From assembly GCA_035491935.1 (NCBI GenBank), contig DATJJW010000027.1, positions 1 to 23,078 on the forward strand: DNA of 23,078 nt, in the 5' to 3' direction. Of the stretch, positions 7,313 to 15,168 are shown piece after piece (within the stretch, counting starts at the first letter, position 1; each line of letters starts with the position of its first letter). The notes under the pieces were generated by a model. It had not been told where the DNA came from, did not search any database, and was given only the letters and a program-made list of their open reading frames with translations. Source of the stretch: DATJJW01 sp035491935 (GTDB lineage: Bacteria > Pseudomonadota > Alphaproteobacteria > ATCC43930 > CGMCC-115725). A program made the position numbers and the translations under genes.

Positions 7313-9519
7313 GGCGTTGCCCCTCCCATGGGCATGCCGGCTGCCCCTGGCGGGCGCAGGTCAATGATCGGCATATTCGGTTGTTGCAGACGATCGTCGA
7401 CGATCTCGATGGCGGCACCGGTCAGCGCCGTCTTGAGATCGCTCAAATAGCGTTCGGTCAGGAAATCCTTGCCGCCGATGCGATAGCCCGTCTCGTCCGC
7501 CGAGAAATTGGTCAGCGCGACATTGGCGACGCCCATGACATCGGCGGCATTGCTCTCGGCCCGATTGGTCATGTTGCGGGCCTGCTGGCGTGCGACATTG
7601 AGCGTCGACTCCGCCCGGCCGCGCTCGTCGGCGATCGAGGTGTCGGCGACGATCTCGGCGGCCTGGACGTTATGATAGGCCTCGGCGGCGCCGGCCGGTG
7701 GATGGATGGTCTCGATCAGCATCGAGACCACCTGGATGCCGCTGTTGAGCTTGTCGAGCTCCGCCTGTTCGCGCGTCTGCAGTTCATGGGCAAGCACCTG
7801 GCGATCCTCGCCCAGCACGCCGTTCAAGGTCTGCGATGCGAAGAAGCGCGACAGCAGCCGGCCGGCGGTCTGGCCAACCAGCACTTGCGGATCGGCGACG
7901 TTATAGAGCGCGTGGCGCGCCGAGGCGTCGTCCATGCCGATGCGATAGATCACTGTGAGATCAGCGCTCACCGTCTCGAAACTCTGCCGCCAAGCCCCCT
8001 GCGACTGGCCCGGCTGAGCCTGGCCGGCCTGCCCTGGTTGCCCCTGCTCTGACTGCCCTTGCTCTGACTGCCCTTGCCCTGATTGCCCCTGGCCTTGGCC
8101 CGGGCCGTTCGCGATGCGGCTGGCGATCAGGTAGTCGACATCGCTGCCTTGCACGGAGTCCCAGAGCCGGTTGTCGCTGGCCGGCGGGATCGCCTCCGCC
8201 TTGGTGGTATCGACCGGTATGGGCATCTGCTCGCGGCCGACCGCGACCGTGCGCAGCACGCCGTAATCGACGAGGCGGACCCGGCCGAACGGCCAGGGCA
8301 GCATCGCATGCAGGCCGGGCTTCAGCACCGCCACCGGCGCGCCGAAGCGCTCATAGACGCCGCGTTGGGCCAGGCCGATATTGGTGATGCCCGTCAGGCC
8401 CCAGCAGAAGATCAGCATGACGAAGGTCACCGGGGCCGCCGCCTGGCGTACGAAGGCCAAGGCCCAGGAACGCGAGAAATCGATGCCGAAACGATCGCGG
8501 ATCGTCTGGCTGATTGCCGTGGGCGAGACACTGGCCGGCCGGATCGCCTTGGCTGCGAGGCTCTCGACGGCCGCCCGCGCCTCATGCGGCTGGGGCGGCG
8601 GCTGGAAGAATACTCCCAGCGTGCGCAGCGCCAGCTCGCCCATCACCAGGGCGAGGTAGCAGGCCAGGACCGGCCGCAGCCAATGGGCCCAGGCGAGACC
8701 CAGGCCCTGCGCGATCTCGACCAGGCCGCAGCCCAGCACGACTACCACCGGCAGGAACAGGAGCGCCTTCAGCGCCGGGGCTTCCGGCAGCCGGGCGGGC
8801 TCCAGGGCCGCCACATGCCGCTCGGCGATCAGCAGCGGGAAGGTCAGCGCGCAGCAGGTGACGCCCAGCAGGAACGAGCTATGGACATCCATCGCCGCCA
8901 TGCCGGCCGCATTGCCGGCCACCCAGCGGAACCGCCAGAGCATGAAGGCCGCGAGCACCAGCAGCGCCAGCAAGGGCATCGTTTGCGGCCAGGCGGCCCA
9001 GTGGCTGATCGGCGGCAGATTGAAGCGCGGGCGGGCTTGCGGACGGATCGCGTCCCGACGGCCGCGCAGCCAGGCGAACGGCCGGCGCCAGCGCGGCAAC
9101 GGCTGGGCCGGCGCCCCCGCAGGGACGGCCCTGAACGCCGGGGCCTGGAACGCGGGCGCCAATGTCGCGGCGCGCGCCCGGACGACCAGGCGGGTGGTGA
9201 CGATGCCGGCCAGCGCCGTCAGCAATGAAGCGAGCACCAGCCCCAGCGTACCGCTGCGGATCAGCTCCAGCTTCAGCGGCGCCCAGGCGGCCAGTTCGGC
9301 GGCAAACCGCCCGGCGAAGAGCAGGCCCATGAAATGCCAGCCGACGAAAAGCTGGTCGGCAAAGGCGGCGGCGAAGAACAGGACGACATAGAGGAGGGTG
9401 AGGCGGCTTATGCGGGCAAGAGGTCGGACCAAATCCGCCGCCTGGAGGAACTCCGGCAGCGTCGCCGGTGAGGGGGGCGATTTCTGGACGGCACGTCTTG
9501 CCGGGATAGCTGGCCGCAT
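7309..9519 (-). CDS. Polytopic SPFH/HflK-like protein with about six extra N-terminal membrane helices
   Basis: 736 residues, roughly twice the usual HflK length. The first 305 residues hold about six hydrophobic helices (near 42-62, 90-110, 182-197, 215-232, 251-273, 283-303). A seventh (357-375) sits directly before the SPFH domain, where the single helix of HflK would be. The SPFH domain begins TGITNIGLAQRGVYERFGAPVAVLKPGLHAMLPWPFGRVRLVD. It is interrupted at about 472-508 by a low-complexity Gln/Gly/Ser insert (GQGQSEQGQ-type repeats), then resumes with ADLTVIYRIGMDDA. The HflK signature helix (AAEAYHNVQAAEIVADTSIADERGRAES) and the ending MPIIDLRPP follow. This is the first gene of the operon; the ATG at 9519 has a GAGGA about 10 bases upstream. 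It overlaps the next gene by 4 bases. The membrane block may anchor or recruit the ATPase encoded downstream; that is inference. Confidence 0.87.
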   Translation of the reverse strand: MRPAIPARRAVQKSPPSPATLPEFLQAADLVRPLARISRLTLLYVVLFFAAAFADQLFVGWHFMGLLFAGRFAAELAAWAPLKLELIRSGTLGLVLASLLTALAGIVTTRLVVRARAATLAPAFQAPAFRAVPAGAPAQPLPRWRRPFAWLRGRRDAIRPQARPRFNLPPISHWAAWPQTMPLLALLVLAAFMLWRFRWVAGNAAGMAAMDVHSSFLLGVTCCALTFPLLIAERHVAALEPARLPEAPALKALLFLPVVVVLGCGLVEIAQGLGLAWAHWLRPVLACYLALVMGELALRTLGVFFQPPPQPHEARAAVESLAAKAIRPASVSPTAISQTIRDRFGIDFSRSWALAFVRQAAAPVTFVMLIFCWGLTGITNIGLAQRGVYERFGAPVAVLKPGLHAMLPWPFGRVRLVDYGVLRTVAVGREQMPIPVDTTKAEAIPPASDNRLWDSVQGSDVDYLIASRIANGPGQGQGQSGQGQSEQGQSEQGQPGQAGQAQPGQSQGAWRQSFETVSADLTVIYRIGMDDASARHALYNVADPQVLVGQTAGRLLSRFFASQTLNGVLGEDRQVLAHELQTREQAELDKLNSGIQVVSMLIETIHPPAGAAEAYHNVQAAEIVADTSIADERGRAESTLNVARQQARNMTNRAESNAADVMGVANVALTNFSADETGYRIGGKDFLTERYLSDLKTALTGAAIEIVDDRLQQPNMPIIDLRPPGAAGMPMGGATP
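7996..8106 (-). repeat. In-frame minisatellite encoding a Gln/Gly-rich insert in the SPFH domain
   Basis: A 15-base unit (gctctgactgccctt on the + strand) occurs perfectly at 8046-8060 and 8061-8075 and in degenerate form at 8076-8090, with further decayed units on both sides. It encodes Gly-Gln-Ser-Glu-Gln repeats at about residues 472-508 of the polytopic SPFH protein. Copy-number change would keep the frame. Confidence 0.8.
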
Positions 9520-9590
9520 CGACTGAAAATCCTCGAAACCGTGGGGTTGGGGGCCGTGTTTCCGGGGTTCGGGCAGGGCCGCCGCCCGAC

Positions 9591-9613
9591 CCGGCGCTGG
9601 AAACCAGCGCCGG
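9591..9613 (-). terminator. Perfect 10-base-pair hairpin after the phosphoesterase gene
   Basis: CCGGCGCTGG (9591-9600) pairs perfectly with CCAGCGCCGG (9604-9613) around a 3-base loop. It lies 46 bases past the phosphoesterase stop and 72 bases before the start of the SPFH operon, all on the - strand. A U-tract is lacking, so it is a hairpin-only candidate that would separate the two units. Confidence 0.55.
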
Positions 9614-9659
9614 CGGCGGCGGGATGGCTCACGCCAAGATGCTTGGGCGAGGTTTCAGG

Positions 9660-11612
9660 TTAGGTACCTTGCTGACCTTGCTGACCCTGGCTCGACGAGA
9701 AGTCGAACAGGTCCATCATGTCGCCGATGGCCGGGCCGTTCGTCGGGACGTACGGGTTCGCCGTCGTCGCGACCGGGTCCGGCAGGTTGTCGCGCGACAC
9801 GGTCGAGACCGGGCCGAGCTTCCAGTTCTTTTCGATGAACTTCAGGATCGACACGTGGTCCGTGTAGCTGTGCGAGATGCGGCCGCCCATCGAGAAGGGC
9901 GAAACCACGATCGCCGGGATACGGGTGCCGTCACCGAAGAAGTCGACCGGCTGGATGTAGCCGGAGTCGTAGTAGCCGCCGCCTTCGTCGAAGGTGATGA
10001 TGATGGCGGTTTCCTTCCACAGGGTCGGATTGGCCTTCACCTCGTTGACGATGCGCTTGGTGAACGCCTCGAAGAGGTCAAGCTTCGAGGAAGCCGGATG
10101 GCCGTCGGTCAGGCCATCGGGCTTGACGATCGACACGGCCGGCAGGGTCGAGTTCTTGATCTCGGCGTCGAGGTTGACCGCGTCCTGGATGTGCGCGGTG
10201 CGCATCGAGGCGTTGGTCATGATCGACGTTTCGTACTGGAACGGATTGCAGATCGTGCAGTAGAGCGGGCTCGACGGATCCTTGACGTAGGCGTTCCAGC
10301 CCGCGCCGAAATAGACCCACGAGACCTGCTTGGCGGTCAGCTCGTCGCCGATGCTCTTCTGAGCCGACGGCGGGATGGTGAAGGGCGCGGTGTTGACCGT
10401 GCCGTCGCCCAGATAGCCGGGGTTGTAGTTGTTGAGCAGGTAGTAGGCGTTCGGCTGGCAATTGCGGTTCGGATGCCAGGGCAGCGAAGCGAGATAGGAC
10501 GTCACCGCCTTCACGCCCGGCTGGCTGTCATCGGCGCACATCGAGTAGCTGCCGCCCGAGTAGCCGTCCTGGGTGTACCAGTTGTCGGTGCCGGCGACGG
10601 GCTCCGGATTCTCGATCTCGTTCTGCGGCGGCGTGGCCATATGGCCCTGGCCATCGGAGTAGTAGAGCGCGAGGCCGAAACCGAAGCCGATATGGTTGGC
10701 GCCCGTGCCGCCCATGATCGACTGGTGGAAGTTGTCGCTCATCGAATACTGATCGGCCAGCGACTTGAAGTACGGCACGTCGCCCTGGTTCACGTTGAAG
10801 AAGCCCATGGCGGTCGAGCCTTCGCCCGTCGTCTGGTTCGTGAAGTTGGCCGGACGCTGGGTGCCATTGCTGCCGGCGCCGATCGTGGCCTCGACCCAGG
10901 GGAACAGGTCGCTCAGGCAGCCCGAGGGGTTGGCGGCGGTGGCATGGTGAGTCGAGCAGTCGGTCTGCTGCCACATCTGGTAGAAGCGGTGGACCGGGCT
11001 GGACTGGTAGGAGTCATAGGGCTGCTTCGGACCGGTGATCTGGTACGGGCCGGTCAGCGGCGTGGCGGCGTTCGGGATGCGCGTGTCGATCGACGCACCC
11101 TTGAGGCCGGTGGCGCCGGTGGTCAGCAGCTTCATGTCGGACTGGTCGAGCGAGGTCTCGACCGCCTGGGCGATGGAGACGCTCTTGAACGGCGGGCCGT
11201 TGGTGTCGCTGGCGACGGACGGGGCGCCGTCGGTCATGATCGGCGGATAGTTGGTCGCGACGTAGGGGACGCGGGTGTCGTAGTTGGTCGCATAGGCCGG
11301 CGGGTTGATCACGCGGCTCTGCTCGGCCAGCTTGTAGTTCGGACCCGGGGTGCCGTCGGCATTGACAATGCCCTTCGACAGCAGGTTCGACACGCTCTGG
11401 CCGGCCTTCGGCTGATACGTCGCGAAGACGTTGTCGAAGGTGTGGTTCTCGCCGATGATGACGATGACGTGCTTGATCGGCGTGGTCGTGTTTTGGTCAT
11501 TAATGGCCGCGATGGCAGGAGCCATCGGAGCGGTAATCATCGAAACGCTGGCAAGGAGGGCCGCCGTCTTATGAATAGACGACTTCGCCACTCCCCAATT
11601 TTTGATCGGCAT
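9660..11612 (-). CDS. Exported phosphoesterase (phospholipase C / acid phosphatase family, PF04185-like)
   Basis: 650 residues. The ATG at 11612 has a GGAG 6 bases upstream and opens with a clear Sec signal peptide: MPIKNWGVAKSSIHK, then a hydrophobic stretch ending APAIA (about 1-35). The longer upstream frame adds no sensible N-terminus. Family motifs occur in the right order: HVIVIIGENHTFDNVF (48-63, metal-binding Glu55/Asn56), SDNFHQSIMGGTGANH (292-307), FDEGGGYYD (541-549) and HSYTDHVSILKFIE (581-594). These build the di-metal active site for phosphate ester hydrolysis, with phospholipids or phosphomonoesters as likely substrates. The two C-terminal domains of Pseudomonas-type phospholipase C are missing, so an acid phosphatase-like enzyme is more probable. 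Five cysteines suggest disulfides in the periplasm or outside. The end QGQQGQQGT is encoded by a 9-base repeat. It is monocistronic, divergent from the Rieske gene. Secretion through the nearby T2SS is possible but unproven. Confidence 0.88.
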   Translation of the reverse strand: MPIKNWGVAKSSIHKTAALLASVSMITAPMAPAIAAINDQNTTTPIKHVIVIIGENHTFDNVFATYQPKAGQSVSNLLSKGIVNADGTPGPNYKLAEQSRVINPPAYATNYDTRVPYVATNYPPIMTDGAPSVASDTNGPPFKSVSIAQAVETSLDQSDMKLLTTGATGLKGASIDTRIPNAATPLTGPYQITGPKQPYDSYQSSPVHRFYQMWQQTDCSTHHATAANPSGCLSDLFPWVEATIGAGSNGTQRPANFTNQTTGEGSTAMGFFNVNQGDVPYFKSLADQYSMSDNFHQSIMGGTGANHIGFGFGLALYYSDGQGHMATPPQNEIENPEPVAGTDNWYTQDGYSGGSYSMCADDSQPGVKAVTSYLASLPWHPNRNCQPNAYYLLNNYNPGYLGDGTVNTAPFTIPPSAQKSIGDELTAKQVSWVYFGAGWNAYVKDPSSPLYCTICNPFQYETSIMTNASMRTAHIQDAVNLDAEIKNSTLPAVSIVKPDGLTDGHPASSKLDLFEAFTKRIVNEVKANPTLWKETAIIITFDEGGGYYDSGYIQPVDFFGDGTRIPAIVVSPFSMGGRISHSYTDHVSILKFIEKNWKLGPVSTVSRDNLPDPVATTANPYVPTNGPAIGDMMDLFDFSSSQGQQGQQGT

Positions 11613-11770
11613 GGGAATCTCCAAGAATAAGAATTGGGCGTTAGTTCTTGGGCTACGCGCCAGTAGCGACAACACTTCAAAAAGGCACGCCAAATGACCG
11701 CTCGCCTAGACGACGGCCTTGACTCGCAACGTACAGCGTTTCCCCAACGGAACGGTAAATGTAGGCGCGA

Positions 11771-11782
11771 GCGGTATACCGC
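11771..11782. promoter_or_regulatory. Perfect 12-base palindrome, candidate operator
   Basis: GCGGTATACCGC reads the same on both strands. It lies 159 bases upstream of the phosphoesterase start and about 33 bases upstream of the CtrA-type box. It has the size of a dimeric regulator site; the regulator is unknown. Confidence 0.35.
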
Positions 11783-11814
11783 CCTTTTTCCATGACCGAT
11801 TCATTTCAATGTAA

Positions 11815-11841
11815 TTAACTTTGAGTTAACCATACTATAAG
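11815..11841 (+). promoter_or_regulatory. CtrA-type box and promoter upstream of the Rieske gene
   Basis: TTAA-CTTTGAG-TTAAC (11815-11830) fits the CtrA full-site consensus TTAA-N7-TTAAC exactly. TATAAG (11836-11841) is a good -10 hexamer, and the position 17 bases upstream of it (11813-11818) overlaps the first TTAA. Many CtrA-activated promoters have the box over the -35 in this way. Transcription would start near 11848, about 110 bases before the Rieske ATG. The core TTAACT-TTG-AGTTAA is also a perfect inverted repeat, so it could act on the divergent phosphoesterase gene too. Confidence 0.5.
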
Positions 11842-11956
11842 GCAGTTTCGTGTATTTATTGTTGCATAGTCTTCCCCCGGAGGTAGTTTCTACACATCTT
11901 TCCAGAACGCTAGGCCCCGCCTGGCTTTGAAGCCTTGTAACAATCTGGAGAGGGTG

Positions 11957-12589
11957 ATGGCCGGCGATCGAGGGATTAACGGGGGCTGCGGCCGGCGCGA
12001 GTTCTTAACGACCTGTCTGGGCGGATGCCTGGCCATGGGCGTCGTGGCGCGGGCCGCCCGGGGCGACTCGCCGCCCAAGTCGACGACAAGGCCATCGCCC
12101 GCGGCCGCGCCGCCCATGAAGGGCGACCGCTTCGTGGTGGTCGAAGGCCCGCGCGCCGGCCGCATCATCCGACCCCAGGACCTGAAGCCGGGTGCCCGGC
12201 CGATCCTGGCCTGGCCGTTCGATGTCGAGGCGCGGGTCGCGCGCAACGGCACGGTGATGAACGAACTGCTGTTGCTGCGCCTGCGCGTCCCGGACCGGGC
12301 GCACGACCCTATGGCGCGCCGGCTGGGCGGCATCATCGCCTTCTCGGCGATCTGCACCCACGCGGGCTGCCCCGTCACCGACTGGCTGCCACGGCGGCAC
12401 CTGCTGCATTGCCTCTGCCATGGCTCGGAATATGATCCGGCACAGGATGCCAAGGTGGTGTTCGGGCCGGCGCCGCGCCCCCTGCCCCGCCTGCCGATCG
12501 CGGTCGAGCACGGCGCGCTGGTCGTCGCCGGCGGCTTCACCGACCGCGTCGGCGGCATCATCGGCGGCATGCAGAGCCGAACGGATTAA
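11957..12589 (+). CDS. Tat-exported Rieske [2Fe-2S] protein
   Basis: 210 residues, predicted electron carrier outside the cytoplasmic membrane. The ATG at 11957 has GGAG 6 bases upstream; an upstream TTG (11927) is less likely. The N-terminus carries a twin-arginine motif, GRREFLTTCLGGCLAMGVVARAARG (residues 12-36), that may be cleaved or remain as an anchor. The Rieske cluster ligands are Cys133-x-His135 and Cys152-x-x-His155. Cys138 (CTHAGC) and Cys154 (CLCHGS) supply the disulfide seen in high-potential bc1- and AioB-type Rieske proteins, which argues against a dioxygenase-type ferredoxin. It is not beside cytochrome b/c1 or a molybdenum oxidase in this window, so the redox partner is unknown. 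The gene is single and convergent with the flippase, with only 12 bases between them. Alternatives are a bc1 iron-sulfur subunit paralogue or a small subunit of an oxidase encoded elsewhere. Confidence 0.87.
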   Translation: MAGDRGINGGCGRREFLTTCLGGCLAMGVVARAARGDSPPKSTTRPSPAAAPPMKGDRFVVVEGPRAGRIIRPQDLKPGARPILAWPFDVEARVARNGTVMNELLLLRLRVPDRAHDPMARRLGGIIAFSAICTHAGCPVTDWLPRRHLLHCLCHGSEYDPAQDAKVVFGPAPRPLPRLPIAVEHGALVVAGGFTDRVGGIIGGMQSRTD

Positions 12590-12601
12590 GAGGCTATTCC
12601 C

Positions 12602-14170
12602 TCAGCCCCGGCGGCGGACATCGCGCAACGTCTGTACCGCGTCGGCGAGCCGGCGTGGCGCGATCAGGGCCAGCGCGCCGGCATAGATCGCCGCACCCAG
12701 CGGCACGCCGATGATGAGGATCAGGAGCGTGCCGGCATCGGGCAGGAGGTGCTGCAACAGCAGCAGCGCCCCCATCATGGGCAGGGCCGCCAGCACCGGT
12801 GCCACCAGCGGCTTGACGAGGGCCATGGACCCCGCCCCGGTATGGCGGGCCGTCAGCCGCAGCCCGTAGGGCAGCACCGCATAGGCGCGCGCCGCCTGGC
12901 CGCAGGCCACGGCCAGAATGCCGAGAGGGGCCGCCACCAAGGTGATGGCGATGGCGCTGCCCAGCTGCACCAGCCCGAATTTCAGCACGTCATGGGCGGC
13001 ACCTCTTGCCGTCAATGCGGGCCAGACGAAGATGTTGACGCAGAAAGGGGCGGCCGCCAGGCACAGGATCGCCAGAAGCGGCGCGCTCGCCTGCCAATGG
13101 GCTCCGAAGACCAGGCGGATCAGCGGCACGGCCAGCACCGCCATGCCGGCGAAGATCGCGATCGCCACCAGCGCCACCACCCCGGTCAGGCGGGCATAGA
13201 GGGCCGCGAAGCGGGTCCGGTCGGCTTGCACCGCGGCGAAGGCGGTCAGCGCCACGCTCGTCACCGGCGCCACGACGAACTGGTTGACCATGTCGTAGAG
13301 CCGCGTCGCCACCCGGTAGTAGCCGACGGCGGCGCTGTCCATGACGAAGCCGACTACGAGCAGGCTGATCATCGCCGTCAGCTGCAGCAGCAGCGTGCTC
13401 GCCGTCAGCCGGATGCCGAAGCTCAGGAGCCGGCGGCATTCCGCCCGATCGAAGCGCAGCCCCGGCACCCAGCCGGTCGCCAGCCATACCGATACCGCCG
13501 AGATTGCGGCGGTGACCAGGCGCTGCGCCACCAAAGCCCAGATGCCCCAGCCGGTGAAGGCCATGGTGATCGCCACGACGCCGCCGCAACTCATGGCCGC
13601 GATGCCCCGCAGCGACAGCGCGCGGAAGCGGAAATCGCGGGCGAGCCGCGCCTGATGCACCATGCCCAATGCCGCCAGCGGAAAGCTCGCCGCCAGTGTC
13701 CACAGCACGGGCGGCAGATCGGGCTCGGCATAGGCATGGCCGATCGGCACGGCCAGGATCGCGATGATGCCGGCCAGCGCCCCCGCCAGCGCCATATTGC
13801 TCCAGAAGGCGGTGTCGAAGCTGCGTGCGGTCGGATTCTCGTGACGGATCAGCGCCTCGGGCAATCCGCCATTGGTCACGACCAGCGAGAGATCGATGAA
13901 TACGGCGGCCAGCGTGACGATGCCGACTTGCGACGGCACCAGATGGCGCACGACCAGGGCAAAGACGGTGAAGGCGATCAGCCGCTCGGCCGCGGCGCCG
14001 AGGAAGTTCCAGCTTGTGCCGGCGATGACCTTGCGCCGCAGGTCGGCGCTGCGATCCGGGCCAGGATGATCGGCGTCAGGGTGTTCGGCATCAGGGTGTT
14101 CGGCATCAGGGTGTTCAGGGCCGAAACGATCCGGACCGGGTCGGTCGCCTGCTATGGCGGAGCCGTCCAT
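12602..14170 (-). CDS. Wzx-type polysaccharide flippase (MOP superfamily)
   Basis: 522 residues. The ATG at 14170 shares its A with the TGA of the upstream pyruvyl transferase gene (TGATG), which supports this start over the ATG at 14239. After a cytoplasmic tail of about 45 residues the sequence RKVIAGTSWNFLGAAAERLIAFTVFALVVRHLVPSQVGIV is the typical entry of the PST/Wzx family. About 12-14 hydrophobic helices follow, and SFGIRLTASTLLLQL marks the start of the second half, as in two-lobed MOP transporters. Its job would be to flip the undecaprenyl-linked repeat unit built by the upstream gene products to the periplasmic face. The N-terminal tail contains a Glu-His-Pro-Asp-Ala repeat encoded by a 15-base tandem repeat, an unusual addition for this family. 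It is the last gene of the exopolysaccharide operon. Confidence 0.9.
   Translation of the reverse strand: MDGSAIAGDRPGPDRFGPEHPDAEHPDAEHPDADHPGPDRSADLRRKVIAGTSWNFLGAAAERLIAFTVFALVVRHLVPSQVGIVTLAAVFIDLSLVVTNGGLPEALIRHENPTARSFDTAFWSNMALAGALAGIIAILAVPIGHAYAEPDLPPVLWTLAASFPLAALGMVHQARLARDFRFRALSLRGIAAMSCGGVVAITMAFTGWGIWALVAQRLVTAAISAVSVWLATGWVPGLRFDRAECRRLLSFGIRLTASTLLLQLTAMISLLVVGFVMDSAAVGYYRVATRLYDMVNQFVVAPVTSVALTAFAAVQADRTRFAALYARLTGVVALVAIAIFAGMAVLAVPLIRLVFGAHWQASAPLLAILCLAAAPFCVNIFVWPALTARGAAHDVLKFGLVQLGSAIAITLVAAPLGILAVACGQAARAYAVLPYGLRLTARHTGAGSMALVKPLVAPVLAALPMMGALLLLQHLLPDAGTLLILIIGVPLGAAIYAGALALIAPRRLADAVQTLRDVRRRG
14066..14119 (-). repeat. 15-base tandem repeat in the flippase N-terminus
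   Basis: The unit gtgttcggcatcagg is perfect at 14081-14095 and 14096-14110, with a degenerate copy before (14066-14080) and a partial one after (from 14111). It encodes Glu-His-Pro-Asp-Ala in the cytoplasmic tail. Changes in copy number stay in frame. Confidence 0.85.
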
Positions 14171-15168
14171 CAGGCAGCCATGATATCGGGCTTGGGCGTA
14201 TCGTCGAGCGCGGAGGTGCCGCCGAATTGCCGACGCCACTGGCCGATCGCCTCCCAGGGCAGCTGGATACCGGTTGCCTGGGCGCCGAGGATCCAGCGCT
14301 CGATGGCGGCCAAGTCGCGGCGGTCGACCACCGGCAGCTCGGTATCGTGATGGATCTCCGTCCCGCGATTATCGACACCCAGGATCAGGCTGCGCACACC
14401 CTTTTGCAGCGCGCGGATGCCGCCATGCAGCCGGGTGCCGACATAGTCAACGGCTTCATTGGCGAGAAACTGGTCATAACCCGCCAAGGTCGGTGTGATC
14501 AGGCCGATGCCGCCGATGCCGAAGCGGGCGAGATAATCGAAATCCTCCCGCATCTGGCAGAAGAAATGGAGGCGCCGGTAATGACGCTTCAGCAGCGCGA
14601 TGAAGGCACGGTCGGCTTCGATATCGGGCCGCCAGGCGGTCAGGGTGAAGACGACGTCCTGGGCCGGGTCACGCGGAATCCGGCCCATATGCGCGTCGGT
14701 AAGATTCCACATGGTCGGGCAGGCGGTATTGATGGCGTGGATACCGGCCCGGCGCGCCCGCTCCAGCGTATAGGTGTCGCGCATGGAATGGGCGACCTGG
14801 CCATCCAACAGGATGCGCAGTTTCCAGGCGCTGAGCGTCGTGGCAGCGGCCGAATAGCTGTTCCAGCCGACGCCCAGGCAGATGGCGCGGCGCATCCATA
14901 GCGTGTCGAACCAGCGTACCCGCCATTGCGAGCGCGTGTTCATCCGCGAGGAGAGCAGGTTGGTGCCGCCAATGAAGGTGAAGTCGCTGCGCTTGACGAA
15001 GCGGCGCGTGCGGTCCGACAGCAGGTCGTGGGTCGGCACGTAATAGTAATAGGCCTGCGGGAACAGGGCGAAGACCTCGCGCTTGACGGCATCCATGATG
15101 ATGTCGTCACCCAGATTGTCCGTGCCCAGGCTGGTATCGAGAATCGTCACGGTCTGCATGGCGATCAC
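14170..15168 (-). CDS. Polysaccharide pyruvyl transferase family protein
   Basis: 332 residues from a GTG at 15168 that overlaps the upstream stop (GTGA); an ATG nine bases later (15159, MQTVTILD) is the alternative. The N-terminus TILDTSLGTDNLGDDIIMDAVKREV is the family's nucleotide-fold opening (GxxNxGDxxI), and DYVGTRLHGGIRALQKGVRSLILGVDNRGTEI is its conserved C-terminal signature with Arg-Leu-His-Gly. Members such as ExoV, CsaB and WcaK transfer pyruvate from phosphoenolpyruvate to a sugar of a polysaccharide repeat unit, forming a ketal and adding negative charge. Next to a GalE, two glycosyltransferases and a flippase, it probably pyruvylates the exopolysaccharide made by this operon. 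It is cytoplasmic, without a signal or membrane segment. Confidence 0.87.
   Translation of the reverse strand: MIAMQTVTILDTSLGTDNLGDDIIMDAVKREVFALFPQAYYYYVPTHDLLSDRTRRFVKRSDFTFIGGTNLLSSRMNTRSQWRVRWFDTLWMRRAICLGVGWNSYSAAATTLSAWKLRILLDGQVAHSMRDTYTLERARRAGIHAINTACPTMWNLTDAHMGRIPRDPAQDVVFTLTAWRPDIEADRAFIALLKRHYRRLHFFCQMREDFDYLARFGIGGIGLITPTLAGYDQFLANEAVDYVGTRLHGGIRALQKGVRSLILGVDNRGTEIHHDTELPVVDRRDLAAIERWILGAQATGIQLPWEAIGQWRRQFGGTSALDDTPKPDIMAA

Larger units (their letters stand above)
11613..11956. other. Divergent intergenic regulatory region (phosphoesterase / Rieske)
   Basis: 344 bases without a gene, with an AT-rich core (about 11785-11880) in otherwise GC-rich DNA. It holds the palindrome GCGGTATACCGC (11771-11782), a CtrA-type box (11815-11830) with a -10-like TATAAG downstream of it, and the ribosome binding sites of both flanking genes. 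I see no clear promoter for the phosphoesterase on the - strand. Confidence 0.6.

Noticed and set aside
5106..9519. Housekeeping hflK-hflC pair
   Set aside because: Housekeeping hflKC usually lies near hfq and hflX. Here there are three SPFH genes, one with extra membrane helices, coupled to a metal ATPase.
9624..11630. 668-codon open frame on the + strand
   Set aside because: It mirrors the phosphoesterase gene, which has a signal peptide and all family motifs on the - strand; the + product has no recognisable domain.
9660..11693. Longer version of the phosphoesterase starting at 11693
   Set aside because: It would put 27 residues before the signal peptide; ATG 11612 has a good ribosome binding site directly before a standard signal sequence.
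12749..14350. 533-codon open frame on the + strand opposite the flippase
   Set aside because: His/Arg/Gln-rich shadow of a well-supported membrane protein gene.
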